Of a stretch of 13,720 nt of DNA, positions 6,806 to 13,685 are shown piece after piece. The DNA comes from CAZBSE01 sp964578625 (GTDB taxonomy: Bacteria; Actinomycetota; Humimicrobiia; Humimicrobiales; Humimicrobiaceae): positions 1 through 13,720 of the forward strand of contig CAZODQ010000025.1 in NCBI GenBank assembly GCA_964578625.1. The letters run 5' to 3'. The position numbers were made by a program, and so were the translations under genes. Each line of letters begins with the position of its first letter. Position 1 is the stretch's first letter. Below the pieces are notes generated by a model that saw nothing but the letters and a program-made list of their open reading frames with translations, was not told the origin of the DNA and searched no databases.

Positions 6806-9505
6806 TTATTTACTGACACCTTCAATCCTGGCTAGCTGATCATTTAAAACTTTTAGTATTTTCTCTGCCTGGTCCAGCTTGTCTTTTTCTTTCTGAATTA
6901 TTTCAGCCGGCGCCTTACTGTTAAAATCAGGGCTTGATACCTTCTTTTTACTTTTTTCTATTGCTATATTTATTTTTACAATCTGGTTCTTTATTCTACT
7001 GATTTCCAGCTTTATATCGACCACATCAAGGATATAAATAAATATATCTACATCTCTTATAGAAGTTTTTATATATCCTTTTTGGCCGGTACAATCCTTG
7101 AATTCCATCTTGCTTACTTTTCCAAGACTGTAAATATACTCTCTATTTTTTTCCAATATATCCTTATCTTTTTCCCCAGCCACTGCTAAATCAACTTCCA
7201 CTCTGTCTGCCGGTTTTATTTTAAGTTCGGATCTTATTTTCCTTATTTCACCAATAACATCAAAAAGTATCCCTATTCTACTTTCAGCATCTTTGTTTAC
7301 CCTTTCAGGATCAAACTCCGGAAAACATTCTACCATTATGCTTTCACCCTTATGGGGAATATTCTGCCAGATCATTTCTGTTATAAAAGGCATAAATGGA
7401 TGAAGGAGCTTGAGATATGATTCCAAAACATGCCATAATATAAATAATGCACTTCTCCTGTCATTATCATTTTTTGCAGAATAAACTCTGATCTTTGCTG
7501 ATTCAATATACCAGTCACAGTACTCATTCCAGAAGAAATCACTTAGAAGTCTTGATGCAAAAGAAAAGTTATATTTCCACATATATTTCTCAACATCCCT
7601 AACAGTACAGTGCAATCTAGACAATATCCACCTGTCCCATAAGTTCAAATCCAGCTGTTCGACCTTTATATTAACTATATCCGCGGTTTCACCTAAATTT
7701 GATATGACAAACTTAGAGGCGTTCCATAATTTGTTTGTAAAATTTCTTACTCCCTCAATCTTTTCATCACCTAAAATCAAATTCCTTCCTGGTGTTGTCA
7801 GAGAAGTCAGAGTAAACCTTAAAACATCCGAGCCGTTTTTTTCAATCACCCCCATGGGATCGACTACATTGCCCTTAGATTTGCTCATCTTCTGTCCTGA
7901 TTTATCATTGACTATAGGATTGATGAAAACTTCCCTGAAAGGGACATCCTTTTTAAAATAAAGGCTCATCATGATCATTCTGGCTACCCAGAAAAAAATG
8001 ATATCATGAGCAGTCACCAGTACAGATGTGGGAAAGAAATATTTAAGTTCATCAGTTTCTTCCGGCCATCCAAAGACCGCAAAAGGCCACAGGCAGGAGC
8101 TGAACCATGTATCAAGTACATCCTTATCCTGTTCTATATTACTGCTACCGCATTTTAAACAACGGATAGGAATCTCATCACTTACAATCATTTCATCGCA
8201 ATCCCTGCAATACCATACCGGAATCCGGTGCCCCCACCAGAGCTGTCGGGATATGCACCAATCCCTTATATTCTCCATCCAATCAAAATATATCTTATCC
8301 CATTTTTTTGGTATTATTTTTACCTTTCCTTCTTTTACCGCCTTAATAGCCGGTCCGGCCAGTTCCTTCATCGATACAAACCACTGCAGGGAAATCCTCG
8401 GTTCCACTATGGTACTGCACCTTGAGCAAATCCCGATCGCGGAAGTGTGTACATCCTTACCTGCCAGATAACCCTGCTTGTTTAAGTCATAAAGTACTTT
8501 TTCCCTTGCAGTATTGCGGTCCAGTCCCTCATATTTCCCGGCATTAGAATTTAAAGTTGCATCTTCCCTGAATATATTTATCTGTTTGAGATTATGCCTT
8601 TTTCCTATTTCAAAATCATTGGGATCATGCGCAGGTGTAACCTTAACAGCGCCACTTCCAAACTCCATATCCGCAAAAGCATCTTCTATAACAGGTATTT
8701 TTCTTTCCATTAACGGAAGAAAAACAAATCTGCCCTTATATTTTTTATATCTGTGATCTTTTGGATTTACAGCAACCGCCGTATCTCCCAGCATGGTTTC
8801 GGGTCTTGTAGTCGAAACTACTATATATTCATCTTTGCTCGGCTTGCCGTTCTTCAGGTCGATTAAGGGATATTTTATATCCCATAGATTTCCTTCTTTC
8901 TGGATGTGTTCTACCTCAATGTCCGAAATAGCAGTCTGACATCTTGGGCACCAATTTACTATATAATTTCCCCTGTATATCAATCCATTTCTGTATAGTG
9001 TCACAAATTCTCTGGCAACAGCTTTACAATAAAGATCATCAAATGTAAATCTTTCCCTATCCCAGTCACATGAACATCCCAGTGCTTTTAACTGGGTTAT
9101 AATCCTGCTGCCGTATTTTTCTTTCCAGTGCCAGACCTCTTCAATGAATTTTTCCCTTCCAAGCTGAAATCTATTTATTTTTTTTTCATTAAGAGTCTTT
9201 TCAACTACATTTTGAGTAGCTATCCCAGCATGGTCAGTACCGGGTATCCAGGTAGTATTATATCCCTTCATTCTTTTATATCTGATAACTACATCCTGCA
9301 GGGTATTGTTTAGAGCATGGCCCATATGAAGGTATCCAGTCACATTTGGGGGTGGTATTACTATAGAGAATGGTTTTTTTAATTTATCGACTTTTGCATG
9401 GAAATATTTATTTTCAAACCAGTAGCTGTAGATTTTTTGTTCATGTATTAAAGGGTCATATTTGCCTTCGACCTTGCCAAACGTTTTAAGCTGATTTTTC
9501 CTCAT
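6806..9505 (-). CDS. valS: Valine--tRNA ligase
   Basis: Class Ia aminoacyl-tRNA synthetase charging tRNA-Val, 899 aa. The Rossmann catalytic core has PPPNVTGYLHMGH (HIGH-type HMGH at 60-63) and KMSKS at 539-543. The CP1 editing domain (about 205-360) contains TTRPETMLGDTAVAV (232-246) and the PAHDPNDF segment (291-298). Paired cysteines (CPRC 186-189, CSRC 360-363, CRDC 433-436, CLKC 449-452) suggest bound zinc, as in several bacterial and thermophile ValS proteins. The anticodon-binding domain spans roughly 620-780, and a Lys/Glu-rich C-terminal coiled-coil arm covers about 835-899. The ATG at 9505 overlaps the clpX 3' end by 20 nt, implying translational coupling. All expected parts are present. 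Confidence 0.99.
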   Translation of the reverse strand: MRKNQLKTFGKVEGKYDPLIHEQKIYSYWFENKYFHAKVDKLKKPFSIVIPPPNVTGYLHMGHALNNTLQDVVIRYKRMKGYNTTWIPGTDHAGIATQNVVEKTLNEKKINRFQLGREKFIEEVWHWKEKYGSRIITQLKALGCSCDWDRERFTFDDLYCKAVAREFVTLYRNGLIYRGNYIVNWCPRCQTAISDIEVEHIQKEGNLWDIKYPLIDLKNGKPSKDEYIVVSTTRPETMLGDTAVAVNPKDHRYKKYKGRFVFLPLMERKIPVIEDAFADMEFGSGAVKVTPAHDPNDFEIGKRHNLKQINIFREDATLNSNAGKYEGLDRNTAREKVLYDLNKQGYLAGKDVHTSAIGICSRCSTIVEPRISLQWFVSMKELAGPAIKAVKEGKVKIIPKKWDKIYFDWMENIRDWCISRQLWWGHRIPVWYCRDCDEMIVSDEIPIRCLKCGSSNIEQDKDVLDTWFSSCLWPFAVFGWPEETDELKYFFPTSVLVTAHDIIFFWVARMIMMSLYFKKDVPFREVFINPIVNDKSGQKMSKSKGNVVDPMGVIEKNGSDVLRFTLTSLTTPGRNLILGDEKIEGVRNFTNKLWNASKFVISNLGETADIVNIKVEQLDLNLWDRWILSRLHCTVRDVEKYMWKYNFSFASRLLSDFFWNEYCDWYIESAKIRVYSAKNDNDRRSALFILWHVLESYLKLLHPFMPFITEMIWQNIPHKGESIMVECFPEFDPERVNKDAESRIGILFDVIGEIRKIRSELKIKPADRVEVDLAVAGEKDKDILEKNREYIYSLGKVSKMEFKDCTGQKGYIKTSIRDVDIFIYILDVVDIKLEISRIKNQIVKINIAIEKSKKKVSSPDFNSKAPAEIIQKEKDKLDQAEKILKVLNDQLARIEGVSK

Positions 9506-10766
9506 CTTTCAAAAAAACTTTATTACTTGATCCGGTTATTACCTTAGGTTCAATCCTATTTTCTACAACCTCTCTGGTAATAATACACTTACTTATATCC
9601 TTACGTGCTGGTATTTCAAACATAACATTCAACATTATCTCTTCCATGATGGCTCTCAGTCCTCTTGCTCCTGTTCCTCTTTTTAAAGCCTGCTTTGCAA
9701 TCTCTTTTAAAGCATCTTTAGTGAACTCCAGGTCGACCTTATCCATTTTAAACATTTTGCCGTATTGCTTGACTAGAGAATTTTTTGGTTTTACTAAAAT
9801 ATCTACTAAATCATTTTGTGAAAGATTAGACAACGTACCAACCACAGGCAATCTTCCAATAAGTTCCGGGATCAAACCATATTTCAATAAATCTTCCGGC
9901 ATCGTCTGTGGTAGAAGTATATCAATCTTTTCAACCTTACTTGGAACCTCTTCTGAAATAAAACCTATGCTGCTTTTATTTATCCTTCTTTCTATTACTT
10001 TTTCAAGTCCGCTGAACGAGCCTCCACAGATGAATAAAATATGGTTGGTGTTAATCTGTATAAAATCCTGGTGAGGATGTTTTCTACCGCCCTGCGGCGG
10101 GACATTAGCTTCAGTTCCTTCCAAAATCTTAAGCAAAGCCTGCTGCACACCTTCCCCGGACACATCGCGTGTAATCGAAGGATTCTCAGATTTCCTGCTT
10201 ATTTTATCTATCTCGTCTAAATAAATAATGCCGGTCTCAGCTCTCTTAATATCAAAATCCGCAGCCTGTATCAGTCTCAATAATATATTCTCCACATCTT
10301 CACCGACATAACCCGCCTCAGTCAGCGATGTTGCGTCCGCAATACAGAAGGGGACATTTAATATTTTGGCAAGAGTCTGTGCCAGAAGAGTTTTACCACA
10401 GCCTGTAGGGCCGATAAGTAAAATATTGCTTTTTTCAATCTCTGTATCATCATTATCCAGCTTGTCCTCATATTTTACTCTCTTGTAATGATTGTACACA
10501 GCTACAGATAATATCTTTTTTGCCCTTTCCTGACCTATTACGTATTGGTTAAGGATTGAATACATTTCTTTTGGTTTGGGAAGATCTTTAAAATCAACCT
10601 CCCTTTCCTCTTTTAGTTCCTCATCTATAATCTCATTACACAGATCAACGCACTCATTGCAGATATATACTCCCGGTCCGGCAATAAGTTTTTTTACCTG
10701 ATTTTGAGATTTGCTGCAAAAAGAACACTTTAAAAAATCACTTTTTCTTCCATCAGTAGTTGGCAA
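9486..10766 (-). CDS. clpX: ATP-dependent Clp protease ATP-binding subunit ClpX
   Basis: AAA+ unfoldase that feeds substrates to ClpP; 426 aa, full length. The N-terminal zinc-binding domain uses C14, C17, C36 and C39. The AAA+ domain has Walker A GPTGCGKT (119-126), pore-1 loop GYVG (152-155), Walker B IYLDEID (181-187), the RKH loop (228-230), the ClpP-docking IGF loop (267-269) and sensor-2 GAR (366-368). The presence of IGF means it can pair with the neighbouring ClpP. The start is TTG at 10766, supported by AAAGGAG about ten nt upstream; a nearby GTG is out of frame. It lies 24 nt after clpP and overlaps valS by 20 nt at its 3' end. Confidence 0.99.
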   Translation of the reverse strand: MPTTDGRKSDFLKCSFCSKSQNQVKKLIAGPGVYICNECVDLCNEIIDEELKEEREVDFKDLPKPKEMYSILNQYVIGQERAKKILSVAVYNHYKRVKYEDKLDNDDTEIEKSNILLIGPTGCGKTLLAQTLAKILNVPFCIADATSLTEAGYVGEDVENILLRLIQAADFDIKRAETGIIYLDEIDKISRKSENPSITRDVSGEGVQQALLKILEGTEANVPPQGGRKHPHQDFIQINTNHILFICGGSFSGLEKVIERRINKSSIGFISEEVPSKVEKIDILLPQTMPEDLLKYGLIPELIGRLPVVGTLSNLSQNDLVDILVKPKNSLVKQYGKMFKMDKVDLEFTKDALKEIAKQALKRGTGARGLRAIMEEIMLNVMFEIPARKDISKCIITREVVENRIEPKVITGSSNKVFLKDEEKSA

Positions 10767-10790
10767 GTATACACTCTCCTTTAATAAATA

Positions 10791-11381
10791 TTACTTTTTA
10801 TAAATAACCTCATCTACTATTCCATATTCTTTAGCTTCTTTCGCATTTAATATAAAATCTCTTTCGGTATCTTTTTCTACTTTCTTTACTTCCTGTCCTG
10901 TATGCTTGGAAATTATTTCATTCAGAAGGGCACGGATTCTTACCATTTCTTTTGCATGGATCTCAACGTCAATTGTAGTTCCCGAAACACCTCCCGACGG
11001 TTGGTGAAGCATAACTCTTGAGTTAGGAAGTGAAAATCTTTTACCTTTCTCTCCTGCAAGGAGTAAAACCGCTGCCGCGCTTGCAGCCTGACCTATACAA
11101 ATAGTTGATACGGGAGATTTTATAAACTGTATGGTGTCATATACTGCCAGAGCCGAAGTTACAACTCCACCAGGACAATTTATATACAACTGTATATCTT
11201 TATCCGGCTCTTCTGCCTCAAGATGGAGCATTTGCGCCATAACCAAATTAGCAATATTATCATCTATGGCTACTCCTAAAAAAATTATTCTTTCTTTCAA
11301 CAGGCGTGAGTAAATATCAAAGGAACGCTCACCCCTGCTAGTCTGCTCGATCACCATCGGAATCAAATAATTATTATACAT
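10791..11381 (-). CDS. clpP: ATP-dependent Clp protease proteolytic subunit ClpP
   Basis: Self-compartmentalised serine peptidase of the ClpXP complex; 196 aa from the chosen ATG. The catalytic triad is S101 (GQAASAAA), H126 (MLHQPSGG) and D175 (DTERDF), each exactly four residues beyond the E. coli positions. The oligomer-sensing handle region and the YINCPGG oxyanion segment (66-72) are intact. The start ATG at 11381 follows the tig stop by one nt and has AAGG within the tig end. An in-frame GTG at 11393 would add four residues and is a weaker alternative. The position MYNNYLIPMVIEQT agrees with a short propeptide. Only one clpP is present here, whereas many Actinomycetota have clpP1-clpP2 at this locus. 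Confidence 0.99.
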   Translation of the reverse strand: MYNNYLIPMVIEQTSRGERSFDIYSRLLKERIIFLGVAIDDNIANLVMAQMLHLEAEEPDKDIQLYINCPGGVVTSALAVYDTIQFIKSPVSTICIGQAASAAAVLLLAGEKGKRFSLPNSRVMLHQPSGGVSGTTIDVEIHAKEMVRIRALLNEIISKHTGQEVKKVEKDTERDFILNAKEAKEYGIVDEVIYKK

Positions 11382-11382
11382 T

Positions 11383-12825
11383 TTAACCTTCACTCTTCCT
11401 TTTTTGTTGTAAATCAGGAGTCCAAAGCTTTTTAGTTCTCCCCTCTGTTTCTGTATTACCTTTATCAGGTGTCCATATCCCGCTCTTGCTCTTGCTTTCC
11501 GTCTTTTTTCCTTCCATTACCTTAGAATTCCTTACCAGTAAATCAATTATTTTTTTTCTCCTGACAGTTTGCTTAACAGTTTCTTTACCCTCAGGTTTTT
11601 GAAGGAATTCCTTTATTTTATTAACGTAATCTTCCTCTTTATATCTGTTTATAATATCATCTTTTTCTTTTTTGATTTCATCCTCCGAAGGCTCTATATT
11701 ATCCTTTTCCGCTTTTTCTAATGCTTTAAAAATTAAATATTCCTTGACTTCTCTTATTGCCCTTTCCTTAATCTCCCGGTTTAATTTGTCTTCCGAAACA
11801 TTTATTGCCTTGAGATAATCGCCCCTTTTTATTTTTTGTTTTCCCAAACCCGCATCAATATTTTTATTGATTTGTTCTATCCTGCTGGTCACCATCGCGT
11901 TTGGAACATCGGATTTTATTTTATCTATAATATGATTTATAATCTCTCCTACTATCTTTCCTTTTCTAATATTTTTCTTCTGCTTCATCAATCTTTTTTT
12001 AATACTATCCTTAAAACTATCTACATCCTTGTAATCACCAAAGTTCTTTAAAAACTTCTCATCTATTTCAGGTAATACCTTTCTCTTTATTTCCTTTATA
12101 AAGATATTGAAATCAACCTTTTTGCCTGCGAGCTGTTTGTTTTGAATAGCATCAGGCAGCGTAAGTGTTATACTTTTTTTCTCACCCTTTTTTATACCCA
12201 CCAGTGAATTTTCAAATTCTGGAAACAGAGTATTGGAACCCACTTCCAGAAGATAATCTTTAGCACTGCTGCCTTCAAATTTCCTGCCTTCAATTTCACC
12301 ATCAAAATCAAGGGTAATATAATCACCTTTTGATATGAGCTTATCATCCTCAACCGGCTCTAATGTAGCAAAGTTGTTTCTGATATCATTTATTTGATTT
12401 TCCAATTCCTGATCAGATATATTTGTCGAAAGTCCTGTTACCTCTATACCCTTGTAGTCAGGCAATTGTATTTCCGGTTCCAACTCTAATTCCACTTCAA
12501 ATAACAAAGGCAGATCTTCCTGCAGCTGAGTTATTTTTACCTTGGGATAATCTATGGGCCTTAGATTAGATTCCGTAACTATATCCGGATATAATTCAGA
12601 AATTAATAGGTTTGCAGCTTCACCCAGTATATACTTCTTACCAAAGTTTACGTCAATTACCTGATAGGGGATTTTTCCTTTTCTAAAACCGGGAATATTA
12701 GCTTTATTGGATATATTTTTATAGGCTTTACCAATATGCTTTTTTAAGGAACTATTTTGAACTTCTACATTCAACTTAATTTTGTTTAAATCGGTTTTCT
12801 CCCGGCTCTTTATTTTATAGCTCAA
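11383..12825 (-). CDS. tig: Trigger factor, ribosome-bound chaperone, with repeat-bearing C-terminal tail
   Basis: Nascent-chain chaperone docking at the ribosome exit tunnel; 480 aa, somewhat longer than the usual 420-450. The N-terminal ribosome-binding domain has the signature GFRKGKIP (46-53). The FKBP-type PPIase domain spans about 163-250 (GDYITLDFDGEIEG, LEVGSNTLFPEFE, GIKKGEKKSITLTLP). The helical substrate-cradling domain runs to about 435 and is very Lys/Glu/Ile rich. The final 40 or so residues are a charged tail containing two copies of [IL]WTPD (W451 and W468, 17 residues apart), which are not part of the classical chaperone. Translation starts at TTG 12825, strongly supported by GGGAGG (12832-12837) six nt upstream. 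It is the first gene of the protein-coding run. Confidence 0.97.
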   Translation of the reverse strand: MSYKIKSREKTDLNKIKLNVEVQNSSLKKHIGKAYKNISNKANIPGFRKGKIPYQVIDVNFGKKYILGEAANLLISELYPDIVTESNLRPIDYPKVKITQLQEDLPLLFEVELELEPEIQLPDYKGIEVTGLSTNISDQELENQINDIRNNFATLEPVEDDKLISKGDYITLDFDGEIEGRKFEGSSAKDYLLEVGSNTLFPEFENSLVGIKKGEKKSITLTLPDAIQNKQLAGKKVDFNIFIKEIKRKVLPEIDEKFLKNFGDYKDVDSFKDSIKKRLMKQKKNIRKGKIVGEIINHIIDKIKSDVPNAMVTSRIEQINKNIDAGLGKQKIKRGDYLKAINVSEDKLNREIKERAIREVKEYLIFKALEKAEKDNIEPSEDEIKKEKDDIINRYKEEDYVNKIKEFLQKPEGKETVKQTVRRKKIIDLLVRNSKVMEGKKTESKSKSGIWTPDKGNTETEGRTKKLWTPDLQQKRKSEG

Positions 12826-12882
12826 GTAAATCCTCCCTAAATATCTACAGCAGTAAAGTTACATTTCAACATTAAGACTCAT

Positions 12883-12911
12883 ATTATAATAGAAAACAAA
12901 TAAAATACAAA
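12883..12911 (-). promoter_or_regulatory. tig: Putative sigma-70-type promoter for the tig operon
   Basis: On the minus strand a perfect TATAAT (12883-12888) lies 58 nt before the tig TTG. A weak -35 candidate, TTTGTA (12906-12911), sits at 17-bp spacing and overlaps the arm of the tRNA-array terminator. The -10 is convincing in an AT-rich setting only because of its position just upstream of the first gene; the -35 matches just three of six consensus bases. TATAAT also occurs on the plus strand here (12885-12890), so the site is nearly palindromic. Confidence 0.45.
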
Positions 12912-12931
12912 CTGCCATTTGGCAGCTTTTT
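12911..12931 (-). terminator. Hairpin terminator ending the tRNA array (possibly bidirectional)
   Basis: A stem CTGCC/GGCAG (12912-12916 with 12921-12925) closes a four-base AAAT loop and can extend by a G-U and A-U pairs. On the minus strand it is followed by TTTGTATTTT, fitting an intrinsic terminator after tRNA-Leu. On the plus strand the same stem is followed by CTTTTT. The run lies between the tRNA array and tig and suggests tig is transcribed from its own promoter. Confidence 0.55.
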
Positions 12932-12941
12932 AAAGCTGATT

Positions 12942-13028
12942 TGGTGCGAGAGAGGGGATTTGAACCCCTACAGGTATTACCCCACTAGATCCTAAGTCTA
13001 GCGCGTCTGCCAATTCCGCCACTCTCGC
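12942..13028 (-). tRNA. tRNA-Leu (anticodon TAG)
   Basis: Class II tRNA of 87 nt including an encoded CCA (12942-12944). The acceptor stem pairs GCGAGAG with CTCTCGC. The anticodon stem CTAGA/TCTAG closes the loop CTTAGGA, giving anticodon TAG. The long variable arm contains GGT-AAT-ACC. The T-arm GGGG-TTCAAAT-CCCC is regular. It is the last tRNA of the array in transcription order, 5 nt after tRNA-Lys. Confidence 0.98.
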
Positions 13029-13033
13029 ATTAA

Positions 13034-13109
13034 TGGTGAGCCGTACAGGGATCGAACCTGTGACACCCTGATTAAGAGTCAGGTGCTCTACCAGCTGAGC
13101 TAACGGCCC
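13034..13109 (-). tRNA. tRNA-Lys (anticodon CTT)
   Basis: 76 nt with encoded CCA. Acceptor GGGCCGT pairs with ACGGCTC (one G-U). The anticodon stem CCTGA/TCAGG holds the loop CTCTTAA, giving anticodon CTT. The T-arm ACAGG-TTCGATC-CCTGT is intact. Its 5' end is only 3 nt from the duplicated tRNA-Arg 3' fragment of element A. This suggests tRNA-Arg and tRNA-Lys were about 15 nt apart before the element arrived. Confidence 0.98.
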
Positions 13110-13112
13110 ACC

Positions 13113-13145
13113 TATATACAAAACTGGCACGCCTGGAGGGATTCG
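13113..13145 (-). repeat. Duplicated tRNA-Arg 3' end (attR-like copy of element A)
   Basis: This 33-bp segment is identical to 13276-13308. It holds the last 21 nt of tRNA-Arg(TCG), CGAATCCC through the CCA, plus the 12 nt following it. The identity stops exactly within the T-loop on one side (GTT|CGAATCCC in the intact gene versus GAA|CGAATCCC here). It cannot fold as a tRNA by itself. Confidence 0.9.
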
Positions 13146-13220
13146 TTCCTTCGTCTCGCTTTGCTCGCTGCAGAGACGCAAGCTCCCTCATCTTCGATTC
13201 AGTCCGCTTTTTCGAATCCT

Positions 13221-13245
13221 GGAGACATGCCACTGGCATGTCTCC
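13221..13245 (-). repeat. 11-bp hairpin of element A
   Basis: A perfect inverted repeat, GGAGACATGCC / GGCATGTCTCC, with a three-base loop. It lies one nt beyond the 85-nt core. The equivalent hairpin in element B keeps the inner ATGC/GCAT but has a different outer stem, still fully paired. No T-run follows on the minus strand, so it does not look like a simple terminator. Confidence 0.85.
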
Positions 13246-13287
13246 CTACCTACCTTGAACGTACCTATCGTTTTATATATACAAAAC

Positions 13288-13364
13288 TGGCACGCCTGGA
13301 GGGATTCGAACCCCCGACGCACGGATTCGAAGTCCGACGCTCTATCCAACTGAGCTACAGGCGC
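13288..13364 (-). tRNA. tRNA-Arg (anticodon TCG)
   Basis: 77 nt with encoded CCA (13288-13290) and discriminator G. Acceptor GCGCCTG pairs with CAGGCGT (G1-U72 wobble). The anticodon stem CGGA/TCCG holds loop CTTCGAA, anticodon TCG. The T-arm is GGGGG-TTCGAAT-CCCTC. The gene is intact despite element A abutting its 3' end, as expected when an integrating element restores the tRNA 3' half. Confidence 0.97.
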
Positions 13365-13377
13365 TAATTTTAAAAAA

Positions 13378-13454
13378 TGGGGTGAGAAACGGGGATCGAA
13401 CCCGCGACCCCAGGATCCACAATCCTGTGCTCTACCAGCTGAGCTATTCTCACC
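13378..13454 (-). tRNA. tRNA-His (anticodon GTG)
   Basis: 77 nt with encoded CCA. It has the His-specific extra G(-1) opposite C73, then acceptor GTGAGAA/TTCTCAC. The anticodon stem CAGGA/TCCTG closes TTGTGGA, anticodon GTG. The T-arm is CGGG-TTCGATC-CCCG. It lies 13 nt upstream of tRNA-Arg(TCG). Upstream, 63 nt of AT-rich sequence with no recognised signal separate it from element B. Confidence 0.98.
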
Positions 13455-13517
13455 ATTACTGCTTTAACAAATACCGAGAGTGACATTACTCAATATCATT
13501 ACACTACCTGCAAACTA

Positions 13518-13537
13518 GGTACGCCAGGAGGGATTCG
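13518..13537 (-). repeat. Duplicated tRNA 3' end (attR-like copy of element B)
   Basis: This 20-bp stretch is identical to 13687-13706 and represents the T-loop/acceptor 3' half of the tRNA at the window edge, without its final A. It diverges from the intact gene at the same T-loop point as in element A (before CGAATCCC). Confidence 0.85.
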
Positions 13538-13612
13538 TTCTTTCGTCTCGCTTTGATCGCTGCAGAGACGCAGACTCCTTCGTCTTCGACTCAGTCCGTC
13601 TTTTCGAATCCC

Positions 13613-13641
13613 GTAAAATATGCACTTCTGGCATATTTTAC
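13613..13641 (-). repeat. 11-bp hairpin of element B
   Basis: Perfect inverted repeat GTAAAATATGC / GCATATTTTAC with a seven-base loop. It sits at the same place relative to the core as the element A hairpin. The outer stem sequence is largely replaced but pairing is kept, which points to selection on structure. Confidence 0.85.
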
Positions 13642-13685
13642 ACAGTTTGGCCACATTAATCTTTACAAACTATAGTAACTTTATA

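Larger units (their letters stand above)
13113..13275 (-). mobile_element. Structured tRNA-linked element A (163-bp period)
   Basis: A non-coding unit directly downstream of tRNA-Arg(TCG), bounded by a perfect 33-bp direct repeat (13113-13145 and 13276-13308). The repeat consists of the tRNA 3' half from the T-loop through CCA plus 12 bp of flank. Inside, in minus-strand order, are a 42-nt AT-rich tail after the tRNA, an 11-bp hairpin (13221-13245) and an 85-nt core (13135-13219). The core is shared with element B with nine substitutions and no indels. It begins GGATTCG and ends CGAATCC, forming an outer stem, with inner stems AAGC/GCTT, ATC/GAT and CGTCTC/GAGACG. The layout equals attL-element-attR of an integrative element at a tRNA T-loop site, but it is far too short to encode a recombinase. 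Mobility is inference; the repeats and shared core are directly visible. Confidence 0.7.

Noticed and set aside
8028..8471. 147-aa plus-strand ORF opposite valS
   Set aside because: Antisense shadow of the valS catalytic region; no recognisable domain.
9646..10074. 142-aa plus-strand ORF opposite clpX
   Set aside because: Antisense shadow of the ClpX AAA+ C-terminal region; no independent support.
12930..13181. 83-aa minus-strand ORF with PLAQLVEHLTLNQGVTG and VAELADALDLGSSG
   Set aside because: It is a translation through tRNA-Lys and tRNA-Leu. These peptide strings are the familiar spurious products of tRNA genes in annotation databases.
13113..13287. Element A as a simple tRNA pseudogene
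   Set aside because: Only the 3' 21 nt are tRNA-derived. The remaining core has no D-arm or anticodon arm and is shared with element B, so it is not a decayed tRNA.
13161..13367. 68-aa plus-strand ORF ending LEGFEPPTHGFEVRRSIQLS
   Set aside because: It is antisense to tRNA-Arg and element A, a well-known false ORF pattern over tRNA genes, with no start signal.
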